From Pasteurellaceae bacterium (lineage in GTDB: Bacteria > Pseudomonadota > Gammaproteobacteria > Enterobacterales > Pasteurellaceae): DNA of 11,303 nucleotides. Within the stretch, counting starts at the first letter, position 1. Each line of letters starts with the position of its first letter. The translations under genes and the position numbers were made by a program. The notes under the pieces were generated by a model, which saw nothing but the letters and a program-made list of their open reading frames with translations, had not been told where the DNA came from and searched no databases. Shown piece after piece: positions 1 to 6,695 of the stretch. The DNA lies in NCBI GenBank assembly GCA_900756875.1, contig CAAELW010000100.1, positions 1-11,303 of the forward strand, given 5' to 3'.

Positions 1-46
1 GATTGAACGCTACGGTATCGAACGTAAAAATTCACCATTGAAATAG
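1..46 (+). CDS. hyfG: Formate hydrogenlyase large hydrogenase subunit (HycE/HyfG), C-terminal end only
   Basis: Partial gene: only the last 14 codons and a TAG stop (44-46) lie in the window, reading IERYGIERKNSPLK from base 2. This closely matches, from memory, the end of E. coli pre-HycE, the [NiFe] large subunit, whose roughly 32-residue C-terminal tail is removed by the protease HycI after nickel insertion. These residues would therefore be absent from the mature enzyme. The identification is supported by position, directly before the FHL ferredoxin and small-subunit genes and in the same operon as hycI. Whether the body of the protein is more HycE-like or HyfG-like cannot be judged here; the symbol follows the Hyf-like neighbour downstream. 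Confidence 0.85.
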   Translation, partial: IERYGIERKNSPLK

Positions 47-58
47 GGGAGGCGGAAT

Positions 59-706
59 ATGTTTAAATTACTAAAAACGGTATTTAAAGCAGGTGATGTC
101 ACCACCAAATATCCGTTCAAACCTTATGAAGTCGATGAGGATTTTAGAGGTAAACCGGAACTTAATTCTGATCAATGTATTGTCTGCGCGGCTTGTACCA
201 TTGCCTGTCCAGCTAATGCGTTGACCATGAGAACGGATCCGGTGACAGGTGACCGTACCTGGTCATTATTTCTTGGTCGTTGTATTTTCTGTGGTCGTTG
301 TGAAGAGGTTTGTCCAACCAAAGCCATTCGCTTGTCACAAGATTTTGAATTATCAGTGACCAATAAACAGGATCTTTTCCAAGAAACAACCTTTGCAACA
401 GTAACTTGTCAGGAATGTGGTAAACCGTTTATTTCTTATAAAGAATTGAATTACACTATTGATTTATTCAAACAAACTTTGGATAAACCTGAATTAGTGA
501 AACAAAAATTGGCGGAGTTGCATACTTGTCCGGTTTGTAAACGTCAGCACAGCTTAGAAAAAACCGCGAATATGGAATCCAATATGCGGATGAAATTAAT
601 CGACTTTAAAGAGCCGGTTCGCTTGAATTTCAAAAAAGCGCTCGAGCAACGAGAACAAAGTGCGGTTGATTTACCTAACGTTTTAGCAGGAGGCGAAAGA
701 CGATGA
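59..706 (+). CDS. hyfH: Formate hydrogenlyase iron-sulfur (polyferredoxin) subunit HyfH/HycF
   Basis: Electron-transfer subunit of the membrane-bound FHL complex, related to NuoI of complex I; it should carry electrons from the formate dehydrogenase side to the small hydrogenase subunit. The 215-residue protein has two classical 4Fe-4S motifs, C40/C43/C46/C50 and C75/C78/C81/C85, each ending in CP. Two further CxxC pairs (C117/C120 and C157/C160) look like a zinc-ribbon or extra metal site, as in E. coli HycF/HyfH. The N-terminal stretch (KLLKT, KYPF, FRGKPEL) resembles E. coli HyfH more than HycF. It is about 35 residues longer than the roughly 180-residue E. coli proteins, with an extra charged C-terminal tail. 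A strong GGGGAGG ribosome site at 46-52 supports the ATG at 59. Its stop overlaps the next start (ATGA). Confidence 0.93.
   Translation: MFKLLKTVFKAGDVTTKYPFKPYEVDEDFRGKPELNSDQCIVCAACTIACPANALTMRTDPVTGDRTWSLFLGRCIFCGRCEEVCPTKAIRLSQDFELSVTNKQDLFQETTFATVTCQECGKPFISYKELNYTIDLFKQTLDKPELVKQKLAELHTCPVCKRQHSLEKTANMESNMRMKLIDFKEPVRLNFKKALEQREQSAVDLPNVLAGGERR
658..666 (+). repeat. DNA uptake signal sequence (USS), Haemophilus type
   Basis: Exact AAGTGCGGT core followed by TGATTT. It lies near the 3' end of hyfH and is one of eight exact cores in the window; the copies mark DNA for natural transformation in Haemophilus-type Pasteurellaceae. Confidence 0.8.
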
Positions 707-1479
707 ACACACAAATTCCAATGCCGGTCAATGGCATATCAACACCGTTTAGTATTGATGAAAATATTGCCAAAATGAAACAAACGTTGCTGAAAGATAT
801 TCAACGTTCAGCTTACGTTTATCGTGTGGACTGCGGCGGTTGTAATGGGTGTGAAATCGAAATTTTCAGTACCATTACGCCAACATTCGATGCGGAACGT
901 TTTGGTATTAAAGTGGTGGCTTCACCTCGTCATGCGGACATTTTATTGTTCACTGGTGCTGTTACCCGTGCGATGCGTACGCCAGCAATGCGTGCTTACC
1001 AAGCTGCACCAGATCCAAAAATCTGTATTTCTTACGGGGCTTGCGGTTGTGGCGGTGGTATTTTCCACGATCTCTATTGTGTTTGGGGCGGTAGTGATCA
1101 AATTGTGCCAATTGATGTGTATATCCCTGGCTGTCCTCCAACCCCTGCAGCGACCATTTATGGATTCGCGGTAGCACTTGGTTTACTTGATCAAAAGCTT
1201 AAAGGTAAACAAGAAAAAGCTGATCCTAACGCTGAAGCTAAATTGCGTTTCCCAACCATTCCGTTGGATTTACGTATTAGCCTTGAACGTGAAGCACGTC
1301 GTCTTGCCGGTTATCGTCAAGGCGGTAACATCGCTAACCAATTTATGGCAATGATGACAGAAAATGACAAAGTGCCATTTGGTGTACGTTTAGGTGAATA
1401 CCTAGAACGCGAAGCCGATCCGCGTTTAAGCGAAATCGTCAATCGTTTGCATGCGATTAGTCTGCCGTTTTCGGGATAG
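703..1479 (+). CDS. hyfI: Formate hydrogenlyase small [NiFe]-hydrogenase subunit HyfI/HycG
   Basis: Small subunit of the H2-evolving hydrogenase, NuoB-related. It holds the 4Fe-4S cluster next to the NiFe site and passes electrons to protons through the large subunit. The 258-residue protein contains the GGCNGCEIE motif (C47 and C50), GAC at C114, and PGCPPTP at C144. These four cysteines are the likely cluster ligands by analogy with NuoB/HycG; C44, C108, C116 and C126 are additional. There is no twin-arginine signal, as expected for a cytoplasmically facing FHL subunit. The region from about 37 to 160 ([32 protein letters not shown]) is nearly identical to my recollection of E. coli HyfI/HycG. 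Start: the ATG overlaps the hyfH stop as ATGA and follows AGGAGG at 688-693, showing translational coupling. Confidence 0.94.
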   Translation: MNTQIPMPVNGISTPFSIDENIAKMKQTLLKDIQRSAYVYRVDCGGCNGCEIEIFSTITPTFDAERFGIKVVASPRHADILLFTGAVTRAMRTPAMRAYQAAPDPKICISYGACGCGGGIFHDLYCVWGGSDQIVPIDVYIPGCPPTPAATIYGFAVALGLLDQKLKGKQEKADPNAEAKLRFPTIPLDLRISLEREARRLAGYRQGGNIANQFMAMMTENDKVPFGVRLGEYLEREADPRLSEIVNRLHAISLPFSG

Positions 1480-1487
1480 TTAATTGT

Positions 1488-1505
1488 GGGGCAACTGATT
1501 GCCCC
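1488..1505 (+). promoter_or_regulatory. Hairpin between hyfI and hycH (possible attenuator or processing site)
   Basis: A perfect 7-bp inverted repeat, GGGGCAA / TTGCCCC, with a 4-base CTGA loop sits in the 45-base gap between hyfI and the preferred hycH start. The bases that follow (TTATAAAAA) are A/T-rich but not a run of T, so it is not a canonical terminator. Other junctions in this operon overlap, so this gap stands out. It may tune expression of the two maturation genes relative to the structural genes; this is inference. Confidence 0.55.
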
Positions 1506-1524
1506 TTATAAAAATGGGAATGTT

Positions 1525-1932
1525 ATGACAACGAAAGTCTTTTTCTATTTATTAAACGAGCGTTTCGTCGAAAACGATGAACAAGTGCCAGAGCAAGCAA
1601 AACAGGTGATGTATTACTCTTTGGCGATTGGTCACCATGTTGGCGTAATTGATTGTTTTAAAAAATTACTGGTTTGTGACTACGATGCTTATCAACGTTT
1701 TGTAGATAGCTTTCCAGAAGGGGATGCTAAACGTAAATTTGCCGGCTTAATGCGATTCGGTGAAATAGTGATTGATTCTAGCCATGTCAATTTATTGGCG
1801 AAAGCGATGGATGAAAACAAAGCCAATTTCACCCCAGAACATCAAGAGTGGGTCGAAATTCTCATGGATACGTTAGCATCGATTCAGCGTGAACCAGTGA
1901 TGTATATTATGGTGAAACGTCGTGACGAATAA
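1525..1932 (+). CDS. hycH: Formate hydrogenlyase assembly protein HycH/HyfJ
   Basis: HycH-family protein, required for FHL activity in E. coli and thought to act in assembly or maturation of the hydrogenase large subunit; it is not a structural subunit. The translated 135 residues match the family's usual length (E. coli 136) and carry its hallmark block, QVMYYSLAIGHHVGVIDC (about residues 28-45), and GEIVIDSSHV near residue 84. I chose the ATG at 1525 (MTTKVFFYLL) rather than the in-frame GTG at 1486. The GTG sits at the first base pair of a hairpin, and its 13 extra residues have no counterpart in the family. The ribosome site is weak (GGGAA at 1516-1520). The 3' end overlaps hycI by 11 bases, indicating coupling. 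Confidence 0.9.
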   Translation: MTTKVFFYLLNERFVENDEQVPEQAKQVMYYSLAIGHHVGVIDCFKKLLVCDYDAYQRFVDSFPEGDAKRKFAGLMRFGEIVIDSSHVNLLAKAMDENKANFTPEHQEWVEILMDTLASIQREPVMYIMVKRRDE

Positions 1933-2380
1933 TGTGATCTTAACTGTTGGCAACAGCATGATGGGGGATGACGGTGCAGGCCCTTATCTCTATCAGTTAT
2001 TAAATGAAAATCCATTGCCAAATTGGACCGCACTTGACGGTGGCTCAGCACCAGAAAATGTTGCACATATTGTGCGAGACATGAAACCCGATTTGCTTTT
2101 AATTTTCGATGCGGCTGATATGGAATTAGCACCGGGCAAAATCCGAATCATTGAAAAAGAGAGCATTGCTGAAATGTTTTTCATGAGTACGCATAATATG
2201 CCGCTCAATTACCTCATTGAACAATTGGAACAAGATATTAAACAAATCGTTTTTGTGGGGCTTCAACCTGATCTGGTTTCCTTTGGTTTTCCAATGACAG
2301 AAAGCGTAAAAGAGTCTGTGCAATTTATGTATGATTTTTTAAAAGAGGGAAGATCGCTTGAAGAGATTCCTGTTTTGTAA
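1922..2380 (+). CDS. hycI: Hydrogenase 3-type maturation endopeptidase HycI
   Basis: Nickel-dependent protease that cuts the C-terminal tail from the FHL large subunit once the NiFe site is loaded, a tail whose coding end opens this window. The 152-residue protein (E. coli 156) has the M52-family features: VGNSMMGDDGAGP at 9-21, ALDGGSAPEN at 37-46, IFDAADM at 61-67 and STHNMPLNYL at 89-98. By alignment with E. coli HycI (D16, D62, H90), the metal ligands are D17, D63 and H91. The start is GTG at 1922, inside the end of hycH: the protein then begins MTNNVILTVGN, matching E. coli MTDVLLCVGN, while any later ATG (the first is at residue 13) would lose the conserved N-terminus. A 176-base gap follows, so this is probably the last gene of the hydrogenase operon. 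Confidence 0.93.
   Translation: MTNNVILTVGNSMMGDDGAGPYLYQLLNENPLPNWTALDGGSAPENVAHIVRDMKPDLLLIFDAADMELAPGKIRIIEKESIAEMFFMSTHNMPLNYLIEQLEQDIKQIVFVGLQPDLVSFGFPMTESVKESVQFMYDFLKEGRSLEEIPVL
2027..2035 (-). repeat. DNA uptake signal sequence (USS), minus orientation
   Basis: ACCGCACTT, the reverse complement of the USS core, inside hycI. On the minus strand the core is followed by CCAATTTGG, and an A/T-rich stretch lies further on, as in extended USS sites. Confidence 0.75.
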
Positions 2381-2402
2381 AAAAGTGGGGGGATTTCTAA
2401 AC

Positions 2403-2418
2403 ATATTTTTAAAAATAT
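2403..2418. repeat. Perfect 16-bp A/T palindrome upstream of the fdhF promoter
   Basis: ATATTTTTAAAAATAT is its own reverse complement. It lies 10 bases before the candidate FNR box. It could act as an upstream (UP) element for RNA polymerase, a curvature element, or a weak end-of-operon hairpin after hycI. It is AT-only, so chance cannot be excluded. Confidence 0.35.
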
Positions 2419-2427
2419 TACGAAAAC

Positions 2428-2470
2428 CTGTTTTATATCAATAAATCCATGTTTTTTGTAAGACTATAAA
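2428..2470 (+). promoter_or_regulatory. Candidate FNR-dependent (class II) promoter of fdhF
   Basis: CTGTTTTATATCAA at 2428-2441 matches the FNR consensus TTGAT-N4-ATCAA at 8 of 10 positions, with a perfect right half. A -10-like TATAAA lies at 2465-2470. If transcription starts near 2476-2477, the FNR dyad centre (2434.5) falls at about -41.5, the position typical of class II FNR activation. The -35 region (TAAATC) is poor, as expected for an activator-dependent promoter. FNR control would fit an anaerobic formate-metabolism gene. No sigma-54 (-24/-12) element, as used by E. coli fdhF, is visible here. Confidence 0.5.
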
Positions 2471-2477
2471 CTGATTT

Positions 2478-2496
2478 TGGGTGTAATATATACCCA
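2478..2496 (+). promoter_or_regulatory. Inverted repeat at the predicted fdhF transcript 5' end
   Basis: TGGGTGTA-ATA-TATACCCA forms an 8-pair stem (one G-T wobble) with a 3-base loop, starting at about +1 to +2 of the proposed promoter. It may be a 5' stabilising hairpin in the leader or an operator for an unknown repressor. It does not match the NarP 7-2-7 arrangement. Confidence 0.4.
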
Positions 2497-2556
2497 GAAT
2501 TAATTATTCTAATTCTATCTCTAACCTCGTGTTGTATCTAAAATAAGGACGTTACT

Positions 2557-4716
2557 ATGGCTATTAAAAAAGTAATTACCGTATGTCCGTATTGTGCCTC
2601 AGGTTGTAAAATCCATCTTTTGGTGGAAAACAACAAAATTGTGGGAGCTGAGGGTGCAAACGGCAAGACAAACGAAGGGGAGTTATGCCTAAAAGGATAT
2701 TATGGCTGGGATTTTGTGCATGATACAAAAATCCTGACTCCTCGCCTAACTCAACCGATGATCCGCTACAAACGTGGCGAACCATTCACACCAGTGAGCT
2801 GGGAAGAAGCGATTTCTTACACAGCAAAACGTCTCAGTGAAATCAAAGAAAAGTACGGTAACGAATCAATTATGGTAACGGGCTCTTCCCGTGGCCCAGG
2901 TAACGAAGTGAACTTCGTTATGCAAAAATTCGCCCGTGCGGTATTAGGAAATAACAACATTGACTGTTGTGCGCGCGTGTGACACGGCCCTTCTGTAACA
3001 GGTCTGCTCAAATCGGTCGGTAACGGCGCAATGTCCAACTCAATTGTTGAGATTGAAGATACCAAATGCGTATTTATTTTTGGCTATAATGCCTCCACTT
3101 CACACCCTATTGTGGCGCGTCGGATTAACCACGCCAAAGCAAAAGGGGCGAAAATCATTGTTTGTGACCCTCGTAAAATCGAAACAGCCCGTATTGCGGA
3201 TATTTATGCACCGCTTGCTAACGGGTCTAACGTAGCATTCTTGAATGCGATGATGAATGTGATTTTGGAAGAAGGGTTACAAGATCAAAAATTTATTGAT
3301 GAACACACCGAAAACTTTGATGCGTTCTATGAAACCGTGAAAGCTTATACACCGGAATCCACTCAACATATCACGGGTATTGAACCTGAAATGTTGCGTG
3401 AAATTGCCCGCACTTATGCAAAAGCGGAAACCGCTACTATCTTATGGGGTATGGGCGTTTGCCAATTCCGTCAAGGTGTAGAAACCGTACGTGCATTAGC
3501 AAGCTTGGCAATGCTTACCGGTAACTTAGGTAAACCAAATGTTGGGGTAAACCCAGTGCGTGGACAAAACAACGTACAGGGTGCGTGTGATATGGGCGCG
3601 TTATTCAACACATTACCGGGCTATCAAAGTTTTGCTGACCCAGAAATTAATGCAAAATTTGCGAAAGCTTGGGGCGTACCATCTATTCCAACCAAACCAG
3701 GTGTGCCGTTGAGTGAAGTACCTGAAGCGATCATGGAAGATAAAATTAAAGCATTCTATATCATGGGTGAAGATACATTACAAACTGAGCCTGATATTAA
3801 TGCTGTTAAAAAAGCCTTCGAGAAAGTTGAACTTCTTATTGTTCAAGATATCTTCATGACTCAAACAGCCGCAGAAGCAGATATTTTATTACCTGCGACT
3901 TCTTGCGCTGAACATGAAGGTGTGTATAGTGCCGCTGACCGTGGTTTCCAACGTTTCTATAAAGCCGTTGAGCCAACTGGCGACGTCAAGGATGACTGGG
4001 TAATCATTAGCGAACTTGCTACAGCAATGGGCTACCCAATGCACTATAACAATACCAAAGAAATTTGGGATGAACTTCGTTCACTTTGCCCAATTTACAA
4101 AGGGGCAACCTACGAAAAAATGGAAGGCATGGGTTATATCCAATGGCCATGTACTGACGAAGGCCCTGAAGATCAAGGTACAACATACTTGTATAAAGGC
4201 CAAATCTTCGACCGTCCAAACGGCAAAGCTGAGTTCTTTGCTTGCGACTGGGAACCACCAATGGAAGATCTCTCTGAAGAATTCCCATTGATACTTTCTA
4301 CAGTACGTGAAGTTGGTCACTATTCTTGCCGTTCAATGACCGGTAACTGCCGTGCACTTGCGGCACTTGCGGATGAACCGGGATTCGTACAAATGAACGA
4401 TCAAGATGCCAAAGAATTAGGTATTAAAAATAACGACTTGGTTTGGATTGCTTCTTCTCGCGGTAGAGTTATTTCTCGTGCAGATGTGAGCACTCGTACA
4501 AACAAAGGCGCTTGTTATATGACCTATCAATGGTGGATCGGTAAATGTAACGAATTAACCGCTGAACATTTGAACCCGGGTTCTAGAACACCGGAATACA
4601 AATACAGTGCGGTTCGTATTGATAAAATCGAAGACCAAGCTTGGGCTGAACGTTATGTGGTAACTGAATATGCGAAATTAAAAAATCGCTTAAAAGAAAC
4701 CGCACTTGTGGCTTGA
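2557..4716 (+). CDS. fdhF: Formate dehydrogenase-H, selenocysteine-containing (in-frame TGA at 2980-2982)
   Basis: Molybdenum bis-MGD enzyme that oxidises formate to CO2 and feeds electrons to the FHL hydrogenase. Read through the TGA at codon 142 as selenocysteine, the gene gives 719 residues (E. coli FdhF 715). The frame is the same on both sides, and CCARV-U-HGPSV matches E. coli around U140. The 4Fe-4S ligands are C10, C13, C17 and C44 (CPYCASGC, then LCLKGYYG with K46). U142 and H143 line the active site. NPVRGQNNVQGACDMG and STVREVGHYSCRSMTGN are strongly conserved blocks. AAGGA at 2545-2549 supports the ATG. The gene stands alone between its own promoter region and a terminator. Automatic callers will split it into a 141-residue fragment and a second piece starting at 3031; neither is real. 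Translation requires selABC, which are not in the window. Confidence 0.96.
2980..3022 (+). promoter_or_regulatory. SECIS element directing selenocysteine insertion in fdhF
   Basis: Bacterial SECIS hairpins lie just after the UGA. Here the apical CAGGUCUGC is identical to E. coli fdhF and sits at the same distance (upper stem-loop 2994-3010, starting 11 bases after the TGA). The outer GGCC and GGUC segments are also retained. The upper stem is changed, however: against E. coli GGU-U-GC/GC-ACC the bases are UGU-A-AC/GC-UCA, leaving U-A, G-C and C-G pairs but U-U and A-C mismatches. The bulged U contacted by SelB in E. coli is replaced by A. Confidence 0.75.
4699..4707 (-). repeat. DNA uptake signal sequence (USS), minus orientation
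   Basis: ACCGCACTT in the last codons of fdhF. On the minus strand the core is followed by TTCTTTT and a further T-rich stretch, matching the extended USS pattern. Confidence 0.8.
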
Positions 4717-4735
4717 TTAGCGTCATAAATGAATT

Positions 4736-4767
4736 ACGGGCGAACTTAATGGTTCGCCCGTTTTTTT
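4736..4767 (+). terminator. Intrinsic terminator of fdhF, possibly shared with the convergent nik operon
   Basis: A perfect 10-bp stem ACGGGCGAAC / GTTCGCCCGT with a TTAATG loop ends in seven T (4761-4767), 20 bases after the fdhF stop. This is a textbook Rho-independent terminator for the plus strand. The nikO stop on the other strand lies 33 bases away, so the same hairpin may stop nik transcription too, but on that strand the tract after the stem (AATTCATTTAT) is a poor U-run. Confidence 0.93.
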
Positions 4768-4800
4768 ATTGAATTATTTTCTCATGCATTATGAACGCAT

Positions 4801-5442
4801 TTATCCATCGTTATCCGTAGCTAAAGACAAACAGGAATCAGCGAGTGTTTCACTGAAGCGTAAATCATGTGAGGCAATGAGCATTGGTAACTGTAGTTCA
4901 CGTAAAAGTGCGGTCAGTTTGGCAATATTTTTTACATCCAGTCCGTTGGTTGGTTCATCCAACAACAATACTTTTGGTTGCATCGCTAGCACGCCAGCCA
5001 GTGCTGTAAAGTTCTGTTCTCCACCAGATAAGGTATTCACAGAGCGATCTTTTAATCCAACAATATTTAGACGTTCCAATTGTTGCAATGCAATTTGATA
5101 GGCTTCATCTCGGTTCAATCCTTGATTGAGTGGACCAAAGGCTACATCATCAAGTACGGTTGGACCAAAAAGTTGATCACCCGCGTGTTGGAAACAAATG
5201 CCGACCTTTCCACGTAGTGGTACAAAATCTTTTTCTTGGCGACAGGTGTTGCCGAACCAGCGAATCTCACCTTGTTGGTATGGGATAAAGCCTAATAGAC
5301 AGTGTAATAGGGTTGATTTCCCACAACCAATATCGCCTTGTAAAAAAAGACGATGGCCTTCAGGAAGAACAAAAGAAAGGTGATCAATAATCACGCGTTG
5401 GTCGCGCATGATCTGTAATTGTTTGACTTCGAGGACGTTCAT
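4801..5442 (-). CDS. nikO: Nickel ECF transporter ATP-binding protein NikO (CbiO family)
   Basis: ATPase that powers Ni2+ import with NikM and NikQ at the inner membrane. The 213-residue protein shows Walker A GDIGCGKST (36-44), Q-loop Q85, ABC signature LSGGE (138-142), Walker B VLLLDEPT (158-165) and switch H192. The usual basic residues after the signature (LSGGQ-K/R-R) are replaced by QNFT, a small oddity. It is shorter than many CbiO proteins, lacking a long C-terminal extension. I place the start at the ATG at 5442, which overlaps the nikQ stop as TGATG; an in-frame TTG one codon upstream is less likely. It is the last gene of the operon and convergent with fdhF. CbiO proteins also serve cobalt; nickel is inferred from nikK, nikL, nimR and the hydrogenase context. 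Confidence 0.92.
   Translation of the reverse strand: MNVLEVKQLQIMRDQRVIIDHLSFVLPEGHRLFLQGDIGCGKSTLLHCLLGFIPYQQGEIRWFGNTCRQEKDFVPLRGKVGICFQHAGDQLFGPTVLDDVAFGPLNQGLNRDEAYQIALQQLERLNIVGLKDRSVNTLSGGEQNFTALAGVLAMQPKVLLLDEPTNGLDVKNIAKLTALLRELQLPMLIASHDLRFSETLADSCLSLATDNDG
4906..4914 (+). repeat. DNA uptake signal sequence (USS)
   Basis: AAAGTGCGGTCA here is the fullest core match in the window (AAGTGCGGTCA), antisense within nikO. Confidence 0.85.
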
Positions 5443-6086
5443 CAAGATTTATCCTGTGTTTTTTTCACATCATGCAGCTGAAAGCCACGAGCTTTTAGCG
5501 CCATTTCTGTTTTTTCTGCTTTAACGAGTGCATGAATTAATAATAATGCCACACGCTGTGCGGCGATAAATAAGGTTCTGCTATTAAGTCTTGGCTGGTA
5601 TCCGCGTGCACGCATTGCCATATCCATCTTTTTATGTACTTCACTGAACACTGAAATATAGCGCACAGTGAGAACAAAGAGGTGAAGTAGTTTTTCAGGC
5701 AATGGCAAACGGCATAATGCTTGCAACAAAAGGCTCTCGTTCATATCAATTAACAAGAGTCGAGTTAAACTTAAAATCAAATTGAAACGTAGTGTGATGA
5801 GCAACGCGAGCTGAATGCCCATTGGATTTAATGTTAAGCCTTGTTCGGTGATTTTCCAGCTTAAAGTTAACCAAACGAGTAGAGTAAAGAGATTTAGTTT
5901 CAGCCAATATTTGAAATAACCAGCGAGGGATTTCCGATAGTGTATTAGCGCAATAACTAACCCGCTGAATACGATCAGATTAAGGATAATAAGCGTTGAA
6001 ATATGTGTCATTGTGCTGACGATAAGTCCACACAAAAACACATAAATTAATCGCAAGTGCGGTTGAAAAATAGCAAGAAAATTCAT
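5442..6086 (-). CDS. nikQ: Nickel ECF transporter transmembrane (T) component NikQ (CbiQ family)
   Basis: Integral membrane coupling protein that links the ATPase NikO to the substrate-binding subunit NikM. The 214 residues contain several hydrophobic segments in the first half (for example VFLCGLIVSTM, LIILNLIVFSGLVIALI, LFTLLVWLTL) and the family's two coupling motifs in the C-terminal cytoplasmic part: AMRARGYQP near 156-164 and ALKARGFQL near 195-203. Arg residues of such A-R-G motifs dock into the ATPase in ECF transporters. The start overlaps the nikM stop as ATGA, and its own stop overlaps nikO, so the proteins are translationally coupled. CbiQ of cobalt systems is the only close alternative. 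Confidence 0.92.
   Translation of the reverse strand: MNFLAIFQPHLRLIYVFLCGLIVSTMTHISTLIILNLIVFSGLVIALIHYRKSLAGYFKYWLKLNLFTLLVWLTLSWKITEQGLTLNPMGIQLALLITLRFNLILSLTRLLLIDMNESLLLQALCRLPLPEKLLHLFVLTVRYISVFSEVHKKMDMAMRARGYQPRLNSRTLFIAAQRVALLLIHALVKAEKTEMALKARGFQLHDVKKTQDKS
6055..6063 (+). repeat. DNA uptake signal sequence (USS)
   Basis: AAGTGCGGT followed by TGAAAAAT, matching the extended USS A/T tract; antisense to the start of nikQ. Confidence 0.85.
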
Positions 6087-6694
6087 TTCACCACACTGAG
6101 CGCTGTTGGATACATTTTGTTTAACAATAAGACTACGCCAACGCTGACGATACTGTCGATAATAAACACGGGAATATGTGATATCACCAGTAGCATGATC
6201 AGATCGCTATAGGCTTTACCACCATCCAATGCTAAGACGAGAGAGGCGAGCAAGGCTGAACCGCCAACGCCGATCACGCCAGCACCAATACCTGCAGTAA
6301 TTTGAGTTCGACGAGAATTGTCATTTTCAAGTCTTTTTGCAAATAGCCAATGTACGAGAAGGGCAGGTAATGCCATTACGCATAAATTGACGCCTAGCAC
6401 AGCAAATCCCCCGAAGGAAAAGAGCAAGGCTTGTAGTACTAATGCGATTAAAAAGGCAGGGAATACCGCCCAGCCGAGAAACAGGCCGGCCATGCCGTTT
6501 AAGATGAGATGCACGCTGCCAATGCCTACCGGTACATGAATGGTACCCGCAACAAAAAAGGCAGCGGCAAACAATGCTGTTAGTGGGAGTTGCTGAGAAT
6601 TAAGGCGTTTCAGACCAATCATTACGCAGACTAATGCGACAGCTGCACCACCAAGCAATACGGGTGTATGCAACACACCTTCCGATAAATGCAT
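6083..6694 (-). CDS. nikM: Nickel ECF transporter substrate-binding (S) component NikM (CbiM family)
   Basis: Membrane subunit that binds the metal ion. The 203-residue protein starts MHLSEG, the family signature: in NikM/CbiM the amino terminus and His2 coordinate the metal, with a further His on another loop. Candidates here are H53 (GTIHVPVG) and H62 (GSVHLILNG), H62 being the likelier by motif. Hydrophobic helices fill most of the chain (for example 11-27, 38-52, 63-85 and 88-115). The start ATG follows AAGGAAAG on the minus strand, one base after the nikL stop, and must be exact because the N-terminus is functional. In nikKLMQO systems NikL and NikK are separate proteins assisting NikM, and both occur just upstream here. 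Confidence 0.93.
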   Translation of the reverse strand: MHLSEGVLHTPVLLGGAAVALVCVMIGLKRLNSQQLPLTALFAAAFFVAGTIHVPVGIGSVHLILNGMAGLFLGWAVFPAFLIALVLQALLFSFGGFAVLGVNLCVMALPALLVHWLFAKRLENDNSRRTQITAGIGAGVIGVGGSALLASLVLALDGGKAYSDLIMLLVISHIPVFIIDSIVSVGVVLLLNKMYPTALSVVK

Positions 6695-6695
6695 A

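Noticed and set aside
1486..1524. Upstream GTG start for hycH
   Set aside because: It overlaps a stable hairpin, has no good ribosome site, and adds residues not found in the HycH family.
2479..2495. NarP/NarL 7-2-7 binding site in the fdhF leader
   Set aside because: The heptamers point the wrong way and are separated by three bases; only one half approaches the consensus.
4019..4320. Antisense reading frames within fdhF
   Set aside because: They are shadows of a strongly conserved gene, with no ribosome sites and no recognisable protein features.
3031..4716. Separate gene starting at an internal ATG after the fdhF TGA
   Set aside because: The reading frame continues unbroken through the TGA, and the flanking CCARV/HGPSV match the selenocysteine site of FdhF, so this is one gene with recoding, not two genes or a pseudogene.
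4769..5098. Plus-strand reading frame opposite nikO
   Set aside because: The opposite strand encodes an ABC ATPase with all its motifs; this frame lacks a ribosome site and sits directly after the terminator.
5443..5445. TTG start for nikO
   Set aside because: An ATG follows immediately and overlaps the nikQ stop in the same coupled manner as other genes in this operon.
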